DNA of 64,000 nt from JAUZRW01 sp964549915 (GCA_964549915.1 CAZJWX010000009.1:1-64000), one strand, 5' to 3'; shown: positions 42,814 through 52,990, counted from the stretch's first letter. The notes: a model not told the origin generated them from the letters alone. A program made the numbers and translations.

Positions 42814-45279
42814 ATGGATCGCTTCTGGCAGCAAAAGCGTTTTGTCACCGCCACTTTTGCTCTGATTGCAGCATTAATCCTCGTCATTTATCTGGTCGCA
42901 GCCCTGGGTGCCGGGCAGGGCGAGTTACTCGTGCCGCTGGATGATGTCTACATTCATTTCCAGTATGCGAAGCAGCTTGCATTAGGGCAGCCCAACGTCT
43001 ACAACCCGGGCGAAGCACCCACATCCGGGGCGACCAGCTTTCTGTACCCCTTCGTTCTGGCGCTGGGGTGGCGTCTGGGTTTCCAGGGATTGCTGCTTGG
43101 GCTGTGGGCGATGCTGGTGGGAGCCGTAGCGCTCTTCGCTGCGCTGTGGGCGGTGATGCGCCTGGGAACGACGGCTGGCATCCCGCGCTGGCTGGCTTTC
43201 GCAACCGCCCTCATTTTCGGACTGACGGGGAGCATCAACTGGCATTTCATGAGCGGCATGGAGACCGGGCTGATGATCGCCCTCACGTTATGGCTGCTCC
43301 TGGCTGTGGTCGAGAAGCGGCTGCATCTCTTCGCAGTCGTCGGCCTACTGCTGACCCTCATGCGACCGGAAGGCGGCATTCTGGCGCTACTGGCATCTGG
43401 CACGATGCTCCTGCGGCTCTGGCGCGAGCCAGAAATCACGAAGTCCTCTCGTTGGCGCTTACTCTGGCTCCTGCTGCCGCCATTGGCGTTGGGCGTACAA
43501 CCCGCTGTCAACTGGTTGATCACCGGCACTTCTGTCGCGACGGGCAACCAGGCCAAATCCATCCTCGCCCTGGTGCCTCAGGATTGGGAGACAATCGCTG
43601 CGCTGGTTCTGGGCAATTTTGCGCGCATGTGGGCAGAATTCATCAGTGGATACGGGCAAGAGGGCTGGTATCTGCCCCCGCTGCTGGGATTTGTCGGCCT
43701 GCTCACGATCCTATCGCTGTTTTTCCGGCGTGATTGGCGGCTGGTGGGGTTGATGTTACTGGGGTGGTTCCTGGCGGTGACGGCAGCGATTTCAACGCTG
43801 GATACGGCATTCTGGCATTTCAAGCGGTATCAGATGCCGCTGATGGCGCTGTTCTTCCCGCTGGCGGCCTGGGGTGTCGGTTGGCTGTGGGGGAAGTTTC
43901 CTCGTGTGCGCTATGGGCTGCTGGTTTATCTTGCGATTCCGCCGCTGTTCGCTGTGGCGCTGTCGGCACAGTTCTTCGCACTTCACCAGACGAATGTCGG
44001 TTACGTTTACGAGCAACCCTACCAGATGGCGAACTGGCTGCGCCAGAACACGCCGCCGGATGCAGTGGTGGCAGTACATGATGTGGGCTTGATGCGTTAC
44101 CTCGGTGAACGCACGACCCTCGATATGGTTGGGCTGACGACTCCGGGTGCAGCGGTGTATTGGCGCAATGGCCCTGGTAGTGTGGCGGAATTTTTGCTGA
44201 GGGAGCAGCCAGATTATATCGCCAGCTACGGATATGGGCATGGTTACGGACTGGCGTATCTGGCAGATACGGCGATTTTTGGTGAACCACTGGCGCTTTT
44301 TGCGATTCCGAATTGGCAGCGGGAACGCAATGTCGCGTTGGCGGCAGATGTTCAGGGCATCTACCAGTCGGATTGGGCTGCGCTGGTTCCGCAACATCAG
44401 GCGGCGAACTGCGCTGCGGAGCCAGAGAATGTGATCTGGTCGCTGCAAGTGGCCGATCTTGCCAGCGAAGCACGGGCACAGTATGCATGGGATACGGTGC
44501 TGTCGCAGGGTTTCGTCACAGAAGTGCGCCAGGTAGGCGCGGTGGTCGATGGTTATCGTCTCTTGAACGGCGCAGAAGCCTTCACGCCCGACGTTCCGCA
44601 GCCGTACACGGATGCCGACTTGCTGCTCAGCACCAGAGTCCATCCGCAGTACGCCGGGAGGTTGAATCTGTTCATCAATGATGAACCGCTGGCGACTCGC
44701 TGGATACCAGAAATGCCGGGTGAATGGCTGCACATCGAGACACGGATTCCCGCGCACCATGTAAGCTCAGACATGCGGATTCGCATTGTGCCGGAGATCG
44801 AGGATGGCTATTACATGCCTGCCTGTCATGCGCTGACGCCTTATGCATCTGCCGAAGCACCGCAACCTGCGGATGCACCACTGGCGTTGTATCAAGACAG
44901 GGCGTTTGCGCTGGAAATGCTGGAAATCTGCGCCAATTGCGAGCCGGGGCAATTGCTGGTAGACATGCGTTTCCGGGCGCAGTCCAGTCCCCGGGGGGAT
45001 TATCGTTTCTTCTTGCACCTCTACGACGATGTCACTCAGCCGCCGCTGGTGCAGTGGGATGGATATTTTGACGGCGTTCCGGTGGGGAACTGGCTCCCCG
45101 GCACACATGAGCAGCAAATCGCCCTCGATACTACGCAGCTCGCACCGGGGACATATCAACTTGCGCTCGGCTTCTACAATCCCGGTGATCCGACCGATCG
45201 TTTGCTGCCGACCAGCGACCTGTATGATGTTGCTGCCGATGGGCGGCTGTGGCTGGGGGAAGTCGTCGTTGGAGAATGA
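42814..45279 (+). CDS. GT-C (GT39-like) membrane glycosyltransferase with large C-terminal outer domain
   Basis: An 821-residue protein. Residues 10-400 hold about ten membrane helices. The first loop has LDDVYIHFQYAKQLA, the acidic D-D/E pair expected of GT-C enzymes using polyprenyl-phosphate sugars. LGERTTLDMVGLTTPG after the helices is common in these proteins. Residues 420-821 are extracytoplasmic and look like one or two beta-sandwich modules (RVHPQYAGRLNLFIND and FRAQSSPRGDYRFFLHLYDDV). Probably it glycosylates surface lipids or proteins; the upstream GT2 gene at 36.8 kb could supply the donor. Confidence 0.82.
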   Translation: MDRFWQQKRFVTATFALIAALILVIYLVAALGAGQGELLVPLDDVYIHFQYAKQLALGQPNVYNPGEAPTSGATSFLYPFVLALGWRLGFQGLLLGLWAMLVGAVALFAALWAVMRLGTTAGIPRWLAFATALIFGLTGSINWHFMSGMETGLMIALTLWLLLAVVEKRLHLFAVVGLLLTLMRPEGGILALLASGTMLLRLWREPEITKSSRWRLLWLLLPPLALGVQPAVNWLITGTSVATGNQAKSILALVPQDWETIAALVLGNFARMWAEFISGYGQEGWYLPPLLGFVGLLTILSLFFRRDWRLVGLMLLGWFLAVTAAISTLDTAFWHFKRYQMPLMALFFPLAAWGVGWLWGKFPRVRYGLLVYLAIPPLFAVALSAQFFALHQTNVGYVYEQPYQMANWLRQNTPPDAVVAVHDVGLMRYLGERTTLDMVGLTTPGAAVYWRNGPGSVAEFLLREQPDYIASYGYGHGYGLAYLADTAIFGEPLALFAIPNWQRERNVALAADVQGIYQSDWAALVPQHQAANCAAEPENVIWSLQVADLASEARAQYAWDTVLSQGFVTEVRQVGAVVDGYRLLNGAEAFTPDVPQPYTDADLLLSTRVHPQYAGRLNLFINDEPLATRWIPEMPGEWLHIETRIPAHHVSSDMRIRIVPEIEDGYYMPACHALTPYASAEAPQPADAPLALYQDRAFALEMLEICANCEPGQLLVDMRFRAQSSPRGDYRFFLHLYDDVTQPPLVQWDGYFDGVPVGNWLPGTHEQQIALDTTQLAPGTYQLALGFYNPGDPTDRLLPTSDLYDVAADGRLWLGEVVVGE

Positions 45280-45474
45280 CAGCGTGCTCCTGGGCAGGGT
45301 GTGGTATCATCGCAGCCACAACGAATGGCTTTCATACGCGGCGTCACTGCATCACCACCCTCAATCCACCACCAGTGCGCTCGTTCGTCAGCCGTGTATC
45401 CCCCGCCGTTGTGGTTGGGTCTTCACGAGCGATCTTTGATCCTGCATGTAGCGCAGTACTAGGGAACTGTTGTA

Positions 45475-46095
45475 GTGGTTAAGCTTCTTTTCGTCAGCGA
45501 TACGGAGATGCCGCAGCTAGAGAATGCAGCGAACCTGCGGCGGCGCTACCACGATGTCGATGCAGTGGTGAGCTGTGGCGATATGTCGTCTGCCTACCTG
45601 GATTTCATCACAACGATCCTGGGCAAGCCGCTGCTGTATGTGCGTGGCAATCACGATGAGCAGTACGAAGAACGTCCCCCCGGTGGCATCGACCTGCATA
45701 TGAATTTCCTGGAATTTCGGGGTTTAACTTTCGTTGGGCTGGAAGGCTGCATTCGCTACAACAAAGGGACGATCCAGTACACGCAGTCAGAAATGCATCA
45801 ATTGGTGATGCGCCTGGCACCACGCCTGCGCCTGCGAAGGATGCGCAAAGGGCATGGTGTCGATGTCTTTGTGACGCACTCCCCGGCGCGCGGAATCCAT
45901 GACATCGAAGATGACTACCCGCACCGAGGGTTCGATGCCTTTTTGAACTTCATGGATTGGTATCGTCCGCGCTATATGATGCACGGACATGTGCATACCT
46001 GGGATCGGCGCACCGCGACTGAGACTCAGTACAAAGACACGCTGGTCATGAACATCAACCCGTATATTGTGCTCGATATTGAGCCGCAGCCCTGA
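45475..46095 (+). CDS. Calcineurin-like phosphoesterase with altered first motif
   Basis: A 206-residue metallophosphoesterase of the YfcE/MPP type. Motifs are SCGDM, RGNHDEQ, VTHSPARGIHD and MHGHVHTW. The first motif, normally DxH, reads SDTEM, so the first metal-ligand His is replaced by Glu. GTG start at 45475. The 195-base region upstream has a TATCAT (45305) but no clear -35. Confidence 0.85.
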   Translation: MVKLLFVSDTEMPQLENAANLRRRYHDVDAVVSCGDMSSAYLDFITTILGKPLLYVRGNHDEQYEERPPGGIDLHMNFLEFRGLTFVGLEGCIRYNKGTIQYTQSEMHQLVMRLAPRLRLRRMRKGHGVDVFVTHSPARGIHDIEDDYPHRGFDAFLNFMDWYRPRYMMHGHVHTWDRRTATETQYKDTLVMNINPYIVLDIEPQP

Positions 46096-46258
46096 CGGTC
46101 GTATAGAATGCAATTCTAATGGCCTGCCCCGAAGCCGATGCGGTACAATGGTCGAACAAGCAGTCAGCATCCTGTAGGTGCGGCTGAATAGAGACAAGAT
46201 TTTTACCGCGCAGGCGGTTTTGCAACGCCGATTGTGAGACAAGTGAGGAGATGAGAAC

Positions 46259-46675
46259 ATGAGCCGCAATAGTGAGGAATTTGGGGGCAAATATGCGACG
46301 AAGAAGAAAGACCCGCTGCGCCCCTTTTATCCCATCATCGGCTTAATTGTCGCTGCCATTGCCGGGGCGATCGCCTATTTTGGTGCGTCACCTGCGTACG
46401 AATTGATCCGCACCAATCTTCTGCAAAATGCAACAGGGCTGCCACCTGTCGAGCAGATGGAACTGTTGGTAGGTGTGATGATCTTCCTGGTGATTATGAT
46501 GCTCTTCGGGTTGGTCTTCGCTGCATTCCAACCGCGTACACCCAGGGCCGTGACGGAGCGTGGTCTGCTCGAAGAGAAACAGGAAAAGGAGCGCGAACGT
46601 CGCCGAGCCAGGCAGCGCCAGCGTTCGATGCGCGAGAAGATGCGCAAGGCGAACAAGGACTTCACCGACGTCTAG
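46259..46675 (+). CDS. Two-helix membrane protein with basic tail
   Basis: A 138-residue protein: a charged N-terminus, helix 1 (about 25-47), helix 2 (about 69-91), then a strongly basic coiled-coil tail (EEKQEKERERRRARQRQRSMREKMRK). No family recognised. The tail could contact RNA, DNA or ribosomes. ATG 46259 has AGTGAGGAG ahead. The 163 bases upstream hold no clear promoter consensus. Confidence 0.75.
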   Translation: MSRNSEEFGGKYATKKKDPLRPFYPIIGLIVAAIAGAIAYFGASPAYELIRTNLLQNATGLPPVEQMELLVGVMIFLVIMMLFGLVFAAFQPRTPRAVTERGLLEEKQEKERERRRARQRQRSMREKMRKANKDFTDV

Positions 46676-46738
46676 GCCAACAGGGCTTGCCATTGTGCGG
46701 CCTGTACTCGCCAGCACCGTCTGACCAGGGGGAACGAC

Positions 46739-48502
46739 ATGGATCGCACCGTACCGAAAACAGGTGGAGAAGAGATACAACTCTACATGCGCACGTATTA
46801 CTCGTTGCTGCGTTCCAGCGAGGTGATCCGTGTGCAGACGCTGGAAGAGAGCCACATCGCCATGAAGTCTTCACTGCATGTGGGGGCAGGGGAGATGGCT
46901 GTCGATGTCTCTGCATTGCTGTACGGTGCGCTGCGCCTGCCGCCTTGCATCAAGCAGGTGAAGCGTGTGTTGATCGGCCAGACGGAAGAGTCGTTCCGCC
47001 GCTTCAGCGGTTCAGATTTGACGACCTGGGAACGTGTTTTCGCCCCTGGGCGCAGGCGCAGAATGCTCTTTGACGGCGAGGAAACGCTGGCGGTGTACAT
47101 CGTCAGCCGCTCGGATATTGACGATTTGATGCCCATCCTCACGGCTTACCAGATTGAATGGAATAAGCTGCACCTGCTGCTGCGTGATACGGTTGCTCGT
47201 TCCTTCCTGGAAGAACGGCGCGCTCGACGCGGTCGCCTGAGCACTGAGGAGATGGACTACCTGGCGCAGCACCTGAATATGGACAGCCAGGATATGCAGC
47301 GGCTTGAGATCGTCTGGCAGGATGCCTTCGTGAGCACAATGCTGTTGATTGCCGAGGCTCCCAAGAATTTCGGCGTGGCGCTGCTGTCGGGGTCGCTGGC
47401 GGATTATCGTCGGGCGACGGCTTCCTGGTGGGAAGAGATGCGCCGAACTGTGCTGGATGCGGGTGGCCCCGATGTCGAAAAGCGCCCCATTTACTTTGTG
47501 AGCAGCAACACGCACTCGCTCATCAATTTGCTGACCGGGTTTGCCCATCGCCACGAACAGAGCCTGGTCGAGTTCATCAAGGATCACAATTACGAGTCGT
47601 TGCTGGCGGAATACGAAGACATTCGCAATCATCCGACCAAGCGCGTCGAGAACTTCCTGTATTATGTCCTGGGGAAATACCTCAAAGAGGATCAGCGCCA
47701 GGATATGCCCACGCTGGAAGACGAAGCCCGTAGCATCGGCATTTACCGCGTGCCCAACAAACACGGCTTCGAGATCGAAGCGCAGTTGATTGACCTGGGG
47801 GCGCTGCATCCGGGGTGGATGGATTCACGCCTTTCTGAGGGCACGGACATTGCAGCATTGCGTCGAAGTGACGCGCTCATCCTGAATATCGACTATCCCC
47901 TGGGGATGGCGGCCTACGAAATGCTCAGCCGCATCAGTGAACGCACGACACCGCATCTGCTGGGTGTCTACGTCATGGGCAAGTCTGCGACGCTCAACGG
48001 ACGCATTGGCGATGTGATGATTCCCAATGTCGTCCACGATGAGCATTCACAGAATACCTACCTGTTCGATAACTGCTTCAGCGCGAATGACATCAGCCCC
48101 TATATGAGCTTCGGCAACGTGCTGGATAATCAAAAGGCGGTCACTGCACTGGGAACGTTTTTGCAGAATCCTGTCTACATGAATGTCTTCTACCGCGAGG
48201 GCTATACAGACATCGAAATGGAGAGCGGCCCCTATCTCTCGGCGGTGTACGAAGCCTATCGTCCGACACGGCATCCGTACAACGAAATTGTGAACCTGTA
48301 TCCTGTGCGCTTTGACGTGGGCTTCTTGCATTATGCGTCGGATACACCCATGCAGCAGGGGCAGAATCTGGGCGCAGGCAGCCTGAATTACACGGGCGTC
48401 GAGCCGACCTATGCAGCGGCGATTGCCATTCTACGACGGATCTTCTGGCGTGAGCTGCAACGTATGCAAACCGAAGAGCGCCGAGCACAACCCACACCCT
48501 AA
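46739..48502 (+). CDS. 587-residue protein, C-terminal nucleoside-phosphorylase-like
   Basis: A large soluble protein (possibly the DUF6909 family; the name is from memory and uncertain). The N-terminal 370 residues are helical, with EEIQLYMRTYYSLLRSSEVIRVQTLEESH and a KRPIYFVSSNTHSLINLLTGFA segment. The C-terminal 220 show the layout of the PNP/AMP nucleosidase superfamily: VYVMGKSATLNGRIGDVMIP (compare the GDvviP motif), FDNCFSANDISPY and DIEMESGPYLSAVYE (compare the conserved EME nucleoside-binding motif). A nucleoside- or nucleotide-cleaving activity is therefore suspected. It starts 63 bases after the small membrane protein gene. Confidence 0.7.
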   Translation: MDRTVPKTGGEEIQLYMRTYYSLLRSSEVIRVQTLEESHIAMKSSLHVGAGEMAVDVSALLYGALRLPPCIKQVKRVLIGQTEESFRRFSGSDLTTWERVFAPGRRRRMLFDGEETLAVYIVSRSDIDDLMPILTAYQIEWNKLHLLLRDTVARSFLEERRARRGRLSTEEMDYLAQHLNMDSQDMQRLEIVWQDAFVSTMLLIAEAPKNFGVALLSGSLADYRRATASWWEEMRRTVLDAGGPDVEKRPIYFVSSNTHSLINLLTGFAHRHEQSLVEFIKDHNYESLLAEYEDIRNHPTKRVENFLYYVLGKYLKEDQRQDMPTLEDEARSIGIYRVPNKHGFEIEAQLIDLGALHPGWMDSRLSEGTDIAALRRSDALILNIDYPLGMAAYEMLSRISERTTPHLLGVYVMGKSATLNGRIGDVMIPNVVHDEHSQNTYLFDNCFSANDISPYMSFGNVLDNQKAVTALGTFLQNPVYMNVFYREGYTDIEMESGPYLSAVYEAYRPTRHPYNEIVNLYPVRFDVGFLHYASDTPMQQGQNLGAGSLNYTGVEPTYAAAIAILRRIFWRELQRMQTEERRAQPTP

Positions 48503-48600
48503 TACCCACAATTCTACCCAATTACCCATTCTGGCGAGAATATCCTGCCGTCTGAATGGGTTCATGTGGTTCGATAGCAAAAAGTGCTATCATACCCCCA

Positions 48601-50016
48601 ATGAAGCGAGTTCCTGGTGCGAAAAGCTGCTTTATGAGATTACAAGAAGCCTTTGGTGTGGCGCGTGGCGATACGATTGCCTTCATCGGTGCAGGGGGCA
48701 AGACATCGCTGCTGGTCGGCCTGGGATACGAGTTGCTCGATGCGGGTTGGCGCGTATTGGCGACCACGACGACAGACTTCGCGGAAGAACAATTGCAGTT
48801 CATGAAACAGGCGATGCCGTATACTGCTGGGGTAGAGCGCATCTCGGTTGCGCTTTCCGAGCATGGTTTTGTCTTCGTATACGCCAACATTCAAGATGGG
48901 CGCGTCTATGGCCCGCCGCCGCGCTGGCTGGCGACAGTCCTGGATCACATTGATAGCGATGTGCTGCTGGTCGAAGCGGATCGGGCAGATGGCCTGCCAT
49001 TGAAAGCGCCGCACCCGGACGAACCGCAGATTCCGGCGGAAACCTCTCTCGTAATTCCGGTGGTATCGCTGGCAGCGCTCGACCAACCGCTGGACGCTGA
49101 ACACGTTTACAATCCACAGCCAATCATCGACAAATTCGGTTTCCAACCGGGCAGCATGATTCGTTCTCCCTGGGTGGCACAGGTGCTGCGCGATGATACC
49201 CTGGGGCTAGCGGGAATTCCCGAGTCCGCCCGCGTCGTTCCTTACGTCAACCAGACGCCTGAAGAAGGCTATTGGCGCAGTCGAGGTCGCCTGATTGCCC
49301 GTCTCGCGCTGAAGTCACCGCGCATTCAGGCGGTGGTGCTGGGGACGGTGCGGGCCACACGGCCTGCATTGGAAGTGCAGCGTACGGTGGGAGCCATCGT
49401 GCTGGCGGCGGGCAAGTCCTCGCGCATGGGCGAACCGAAGGTGCTGCTGCCCTGGGAGAATGGCAAGACGATCATTGAGCACATCATCGAGCAATTGATT
49501 CGCGCTCGCATCCCGCATATCAACGTTGTCACCGGACACTATGCAGGTGAAGTCAAGCCGCTCATCAAAGCGATGGGCGTGCGTGCTGTGCAGAATCGCT
49601 CCTACCGCACGGGTGAGATGGTCTCTTCACTGAAGGCGGGGCTGCGTGCCATGCCGGATCATATTTCAGCCGCGTTGATCGTCCTGGGCGATCAGCCGCG
49701 CATCCAACCTCGGGTGATCTACGAACTCATGCGTGCGTATTCGGAAGGTCGCGGGGAGATCATTGCCCCCCGTTATCAGGGGCAACGAGGCCACCCGATT
49801 CTGCTTGGTCGGCGCTACTGGCAGGAGTTTCTGGCGCTGCGCAATCGGCAGGCCCCGCGCGAAGTCCTTGCCGCGCATGAGGACGAAATCGCCTATGTCG
49901 ATGTGGAAACAGATAGCGTGTTGCGTGATGTGGACACCCCTGGCGAATACGCCCGAGAACGCAGCCGCGCTGGACTCCCCCCGTTACTGAGCTATCAAGA
50001 GCCGGATGCTTCCTGA
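48601..50016 (+). CDS. YqeC-MocA fusion (molybdenum hydroxylase cofactor maturation)
   Basis: A 471-residue two-domain protein. Residues 12-260 are a YqeC-type domain with P-loop FIGAGGKTSLL. The rest is a MobA/MocA nucleotidyltransferase with VLAAGKSSRMGEPKVLLPW, LIVLGDQPRI and GQRGHPILLG. MocA adds CMP to molybdopterin for xanthine dehydrogenase-like enzymes, and YqeC accompanies selenium-dependent hydroxylases. No hydroxylase genes are in the window. Start is ATG 48601 without a clear ribosome site, 6 bases after a TATCAT; a later ATG at 48634 is equally possible. Its 3' end overlaps the convergent gene by 22 bases. Confidence 0.88.
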   Translation: MKRVPGAKSCFMRLQEAFGVARGDTIAFIGAGGKTSLLVGLGYELLDAGWRVLATTTTDFAEEQLQFMKQAMPYTAGVERISVALSEHGFVFVYANIQDGRVYGPPPRWLATVLDHIDSDVLLVEADRADGLPLKAPHPDEPQIPAETSLVIPVVSLAALDQPLDAEHVYNPQPIIDKFGFQPGSMIRSPWVAQVLRDDTLGLAGIPESARVVPYVNQTPEEGYWRSRGRLIARLALKSPRIQAVVLGTVRATRPALEVQRTVGAIVLAAGKSSRMGEPKVLLPWENGKTIIEHIIEQLIRARIPHINVVTGHYAGEVKPLIKAMGVRAVQNRSYRTGEMVSSLKAGLRAMPDHISAALIVLGDQPRIQPRVIYELMRAYSEGRGEIIAPRYQGQRGHPILLGRRYWQEFLALRNRQAPREVLAAHEDEIAYVDVETDSVLRDVDTPGEYARERSRAGLPPLLSYQEPDAS

Positions 50017-50726
50017 GCAGCCCGAACCAGCGCATCGAAGAGCCGCTGCTGGGTTGGGTCTTCAGCGGCGGATTTCTCCGGGTGCCACTGGACTCCGATC
50101 AGCCAGGGGTGGTCGTTCAGCGTCAGCGCTTCGATGATACCGTCCGGTGCAGTGGCAGCGACCTGCAACCCTGCCCCGATCCGATCAACGGCTTGATGGT
50201 GTCCGCTGTAGGTATTCACGCAATCTGCCCCCATGAGTTGACGCAGCGGCGACTCGGCTTCCACATGGCAATCGTGCATCGTCCAGAGGCCATCCTCGCC
50301 CCGATGGATGTCCTGTGCCCGAATCTCTGGGATGTGAGCATGCAACGTTCCCCCCAGCGCCACATTGAGCACCTGCATGCCACGACAAACGCACAAGACG
50401 GGTTTGGTCTGTGTCACAGCATGCCGAATAAGGGTGATTTCGGCTGTGTCGCGGTCAGCATCATCGGCGCGTATGTGCGGGTTCGACAGATCCCCGTCGT
50501 AGTGCTGCGGCGTCACATCGGTACCGCCCGTCACAACAACCGCATCGAGCGCTGACCAGAGTGCCTGCCAATTGGCATGGGTTGGGGGCAGCAACAGCGG
50601 GATACCCCCTGCGCGAATGACGGCATCAACGTAGTCTTTGGGCACTGCGTAATGGTTTTCATAATATGGCGATGTCGTATGCGTTTCGTGGTAGCCATAA
50701 GTTGTCAAACCAACAATGGGTGGCAT
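49995..50726 (-). CDS. Class I glutamine amidotransferase-like hydrolase (peptidase C26, PuuD-like)
   Basis: A 243-residue GATase1-fold protein of the gamma-glutamyl-GABA hydrolase family. Nucleophile Cys in LCVCRGMQVLN, His-Glu in GVQWHPEKS, and LDAVVVTGGTDV are all present. It removes gamma-glutamyl groups from small amines or peptides. Start is ATG 50726 with GAGGAG ahead; the frame upstream to 50768 only overlaps the channel gene. It is 38 bases downstream of the potassium channel gene. Confidence 0.92.
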   Translation of the reverse strand: MPPIVGLTTYGYHETHTTSPYYENHYAVPKDYVDAVIRAGGIPLLLPPTHANWQALWSALDAVVVTGGTDVTPQHYDGDLSNPHIRADDADRDTAEITLIRHAVTQTKPVLCVCRGMQVLNVALGGTLHAHIPEIRAQDIHRGEDGLWTMHDCHVEAESPLRQLMGADCVNTYSGHHQAVDRIGAGLQVAATAPDGIIEALTLNDHPWLIGVQWHPEKSAAEDPTQQRLFDALVRAAQEASGS

Positions 50727-50764
50727 CGGCAACTCCTCATTTCGCATCGGGTCGATAGAAACCT

Positions 50765-52834
50765 TCACTCGTCCTTGTTTTGTCGCAACAGCGCCTGGAT
50801 CTCCTCCGGCGTCCAGCGCGTGCTCTGTACCATCTCAGAGCGCAGCGTATTCGGGCGTCGGGTGCTTCCGCCGTAGGCTGCATCTCGGAGGGCATCGCTG
50901 TGTTGCATCGGCGTCACGATAATCAAGACTTCATGTTCCTGGATGGTGTAATTGGGTTCTGGCGCGTACACGAAGGTCTTGCGATCCGCCTTGCGCAGTC
51001 CAATTACCCCGGCGTTATATCGCTGGCGCAGACGCAGCGCACTGATGGTCTGCCCGATCCAGATGGCTTCATCTTCCATGTAGATTTCGGTAGTTTCCAG
51101 CCCCGTGTAATAGTTGTAGAGCACGTAATTCAGGAAGGCAGCCAGGTCAGGGTAGATGGTCGTGAGCAGGGTATAGCGTGCGGCGACATGGAAGGGACTC
51201 ACCACGCGATCCGCTCCGGCGCGGCGCAGCTTGTCGTTCATGTCGTCCGTATTGGCGGTCGCGGTGATCAGCAGGCGCTTGTTCAATCGGCGGCTGTTGA
51301 GGGTTGCCAGTACACTGTCGGCCTTGCTCTCCAGGGCGACCATGATGGCCTGTGCGCGAGTGATGCCGGCGCGGCGCAGCGTATCTTCATCTGCAGGGTT
51401 GCCATGTACCACGTGGAAGCCTCGCGCCAATAACTCCTCGGTGAAATCGTCTTCATTGCTGATGATGACGAATGGGCGCTGTGGATCGAGGGTGGTGATG
51501 GCGCTGTGCGCAACACGGTCATTGCCACAGATGACGAAGTGCTTGCGCATGCCGTCAATGGACTCTTGCGCTCCTTCCAGTGTCTGCGGCTGTGTCTCCG
51601 TCGGGTGCTGCTGCTGATGGGGTAGAGGCTGCCAGAGGAGCAAGGGTCGTTGTTCTGCTGCGGTGCTGCCTCCGCAAGCGGCTTGCAAGCGGACGCTCAT
51701 CGGCAGGGGGGCGACGACGACCAGCAGCTCTTCTTCGACCAGCACATGTGCATCGCTCGGTGCGTAGTCGAAGCGGGCATCTTCGCGGCGGAGGCCAATG
51801 GCGGCGGCCTGATATTTCTCTCTCAGGTGCAGCGATCCGATGCTTTTGCCGCGCCAGGGTGAGCCAGCATGGATCGCAAGCTGTATCATGGCGTAGCTGT
51901 GGTCATTTTCGAAGAGCAGCCCATTGAAGAAGTCATTCACGGCAGGGCGAAACGTGGCGTTGTTTAAGAACTGTCCGGCGGTTCCGTAGGGCGTTATGAC
52001 GCTGCTGGCTCCCACGCGGGTCAGGTTGGCGCTGAGCGTCTCTTCGACGACCGTCGCAGTGATGTGCAACGGCGGATTGAGATTATGCGCGGTGAGAACG
52101 GTCAGCAGCGTTTCGGTATCGCTGTCGAGCATGACCATGATCGCCCGCGCCCGTTTGATCCCGGCCTCGCGCAGGATGTCATCGTCTGTCGCAGCGCCTT
52201 CGATCACCAGCAAGCCCGTATCGCGCAGGGTTTCGGCGTACTCCCCATCCTGGGTGATGACGACGACATTATCCAGCAACCGCTCCTCGCGCTTGAACAA
52301 ATCCGCATACAGATGGACAAAGAACTGAATCGGACGGCGCAGCCACAGATAGTGCCCCTCTTCATCATCCCCCAGCCAGCGATCTAGCCGCTGATCCAGT
52401 GGAATGTAGTGCCTATCGCGTTTGCCCTGACGGCCTATGCTCACATCCTGTTGCAGGTACTCAATGGTGCGATCCACGATTTCGCCCATACCGCAGAGGA
52501 TGTAGTGCTGGCGCATACGGGCGACGGCGCGGCGTGTGCGGATGCGTCGTCGTCGTCTGCGTAATTCCTGGCTGGCAATCAGGGTGATGCTGACCTGTGC
52601 CAGATAGACGAAAGCCCCCAGGCCAATGATGACCAGGAAAATCGTGAAGAGGTGTCCTGCATCGGTTGCTGGACTGATGTCACCGTAGCCGATGGTCGAA
52701 AGCGTGATGATGGTCAGGTACACGGCATCGATGAAGCGCATGTCTTCAATGAGCATGAAGCCGATGATCCCTGTGGGAATGATGATGAAAGTAGCCAGCA
52801 TCGCGATGCGAATCTGGCGTTGTAGGTCTTCCAT
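50765..52834 (-). CDS. Potassium channel with two tandem RCK modules
   Basis: A 689-residue membrane protein. Two helices (about 10-30 and 65-88) enclose a pore loop with filter TIGYGD. Then come two complete RCK units, each a TrkA_N Rossmann part followed by TrkA_C. Unit 1 has YILCGMGEIVDR and VVITQDGEYAETL...; unit 2 has FVICGNDRVAHS and VHGNPADEDTLRRAGI. Two RCKs in one chain occur in MthK/BK- or GsuK-like gating rings. The second nucleotide motif lacks the last Gly of GxGxxG. It starts at ATG 52834 and is divergent from the PNP operon. Confidence 0.9.
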   Translation of the reverse strand: MEDLQRQIRIAMLATFIIIPTGIIGFMLIEDMRFIDAVYLTIITLSTIGYGDISPATDAGHLFTIFLVIIGLGAFVYLAQVSITLIASQELRRRRRRIRTRRAVARMRQHYILCGMGEIVDRTIEYLQQDVSIGRQGKRDRHYIPLDQRLDRWLGDDEEGHYLWLRRPIQFFVHLYADLFKREERLLDNVVVITQDGEYAETLRDTGLLVIEGAATDDDILREAGIKRARAIMVMLDSDTETLLTVLTAHNLNPPLHITATVVEETLSANLTRVGASSVITPYGTAGQFLNNATFRPAVNDFFNGLLFENDHSYAMIQLAIHAGSPWRGKSIGSLHLREKYQAAAIGLRREDARFDYAPSDAHVLVEEELLVVVAPLPMSVRLQAACGGSTAAEQRPLLLWQPLPHQQQHPTETQPQTLEGAQESIDGMRKHFVICGNDRVAHSAITTLDPQRPFVIISNEDDFTEELLARGFHVVHGNPADEDTLRRAGITRAQAIMVALESKADSVLATLNSRRLNKRLLITATANTDDMNDKLRRAGADRVVSPFHVAARYTLLTTIYPDLAAFLNYVLYNYYTGLETTEIYMEDEAIWIGQTISALRLRQRYNAGVIGLRKADRKTFVYAPEPNYTIQEHEVLIIVTPMQHSDALRDAAYGGSTRRPNTLRSEMVQSTRWTPEEIQALLRQNKDE

Positions 52835-52984
52835 AGCGCATCCTGTCTATGGGTACTCGTGCTGCGCCGCAAACGAGCGGCGGAACGATTTGCCGTAATC
52901 TTAGCAGAGCCAGTAAATCTGCGCGAAATGCTTGCGCGGATGCGCTTTTCGTAATTTTGCGTTTCAGTGCAGGGGGCTTTTCGC

Positions 52985-52990
52985 TATAAT
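52985..52990 (+). promoter_or_regulatory. TATAAT -10 box for the pnp operon
   Basis: A perfect -10 hexamer lies 51 bases before ATG 53042. No good -35 is seen at 16-18 bases upstream (TTTCAG). Confidence 0.35.
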
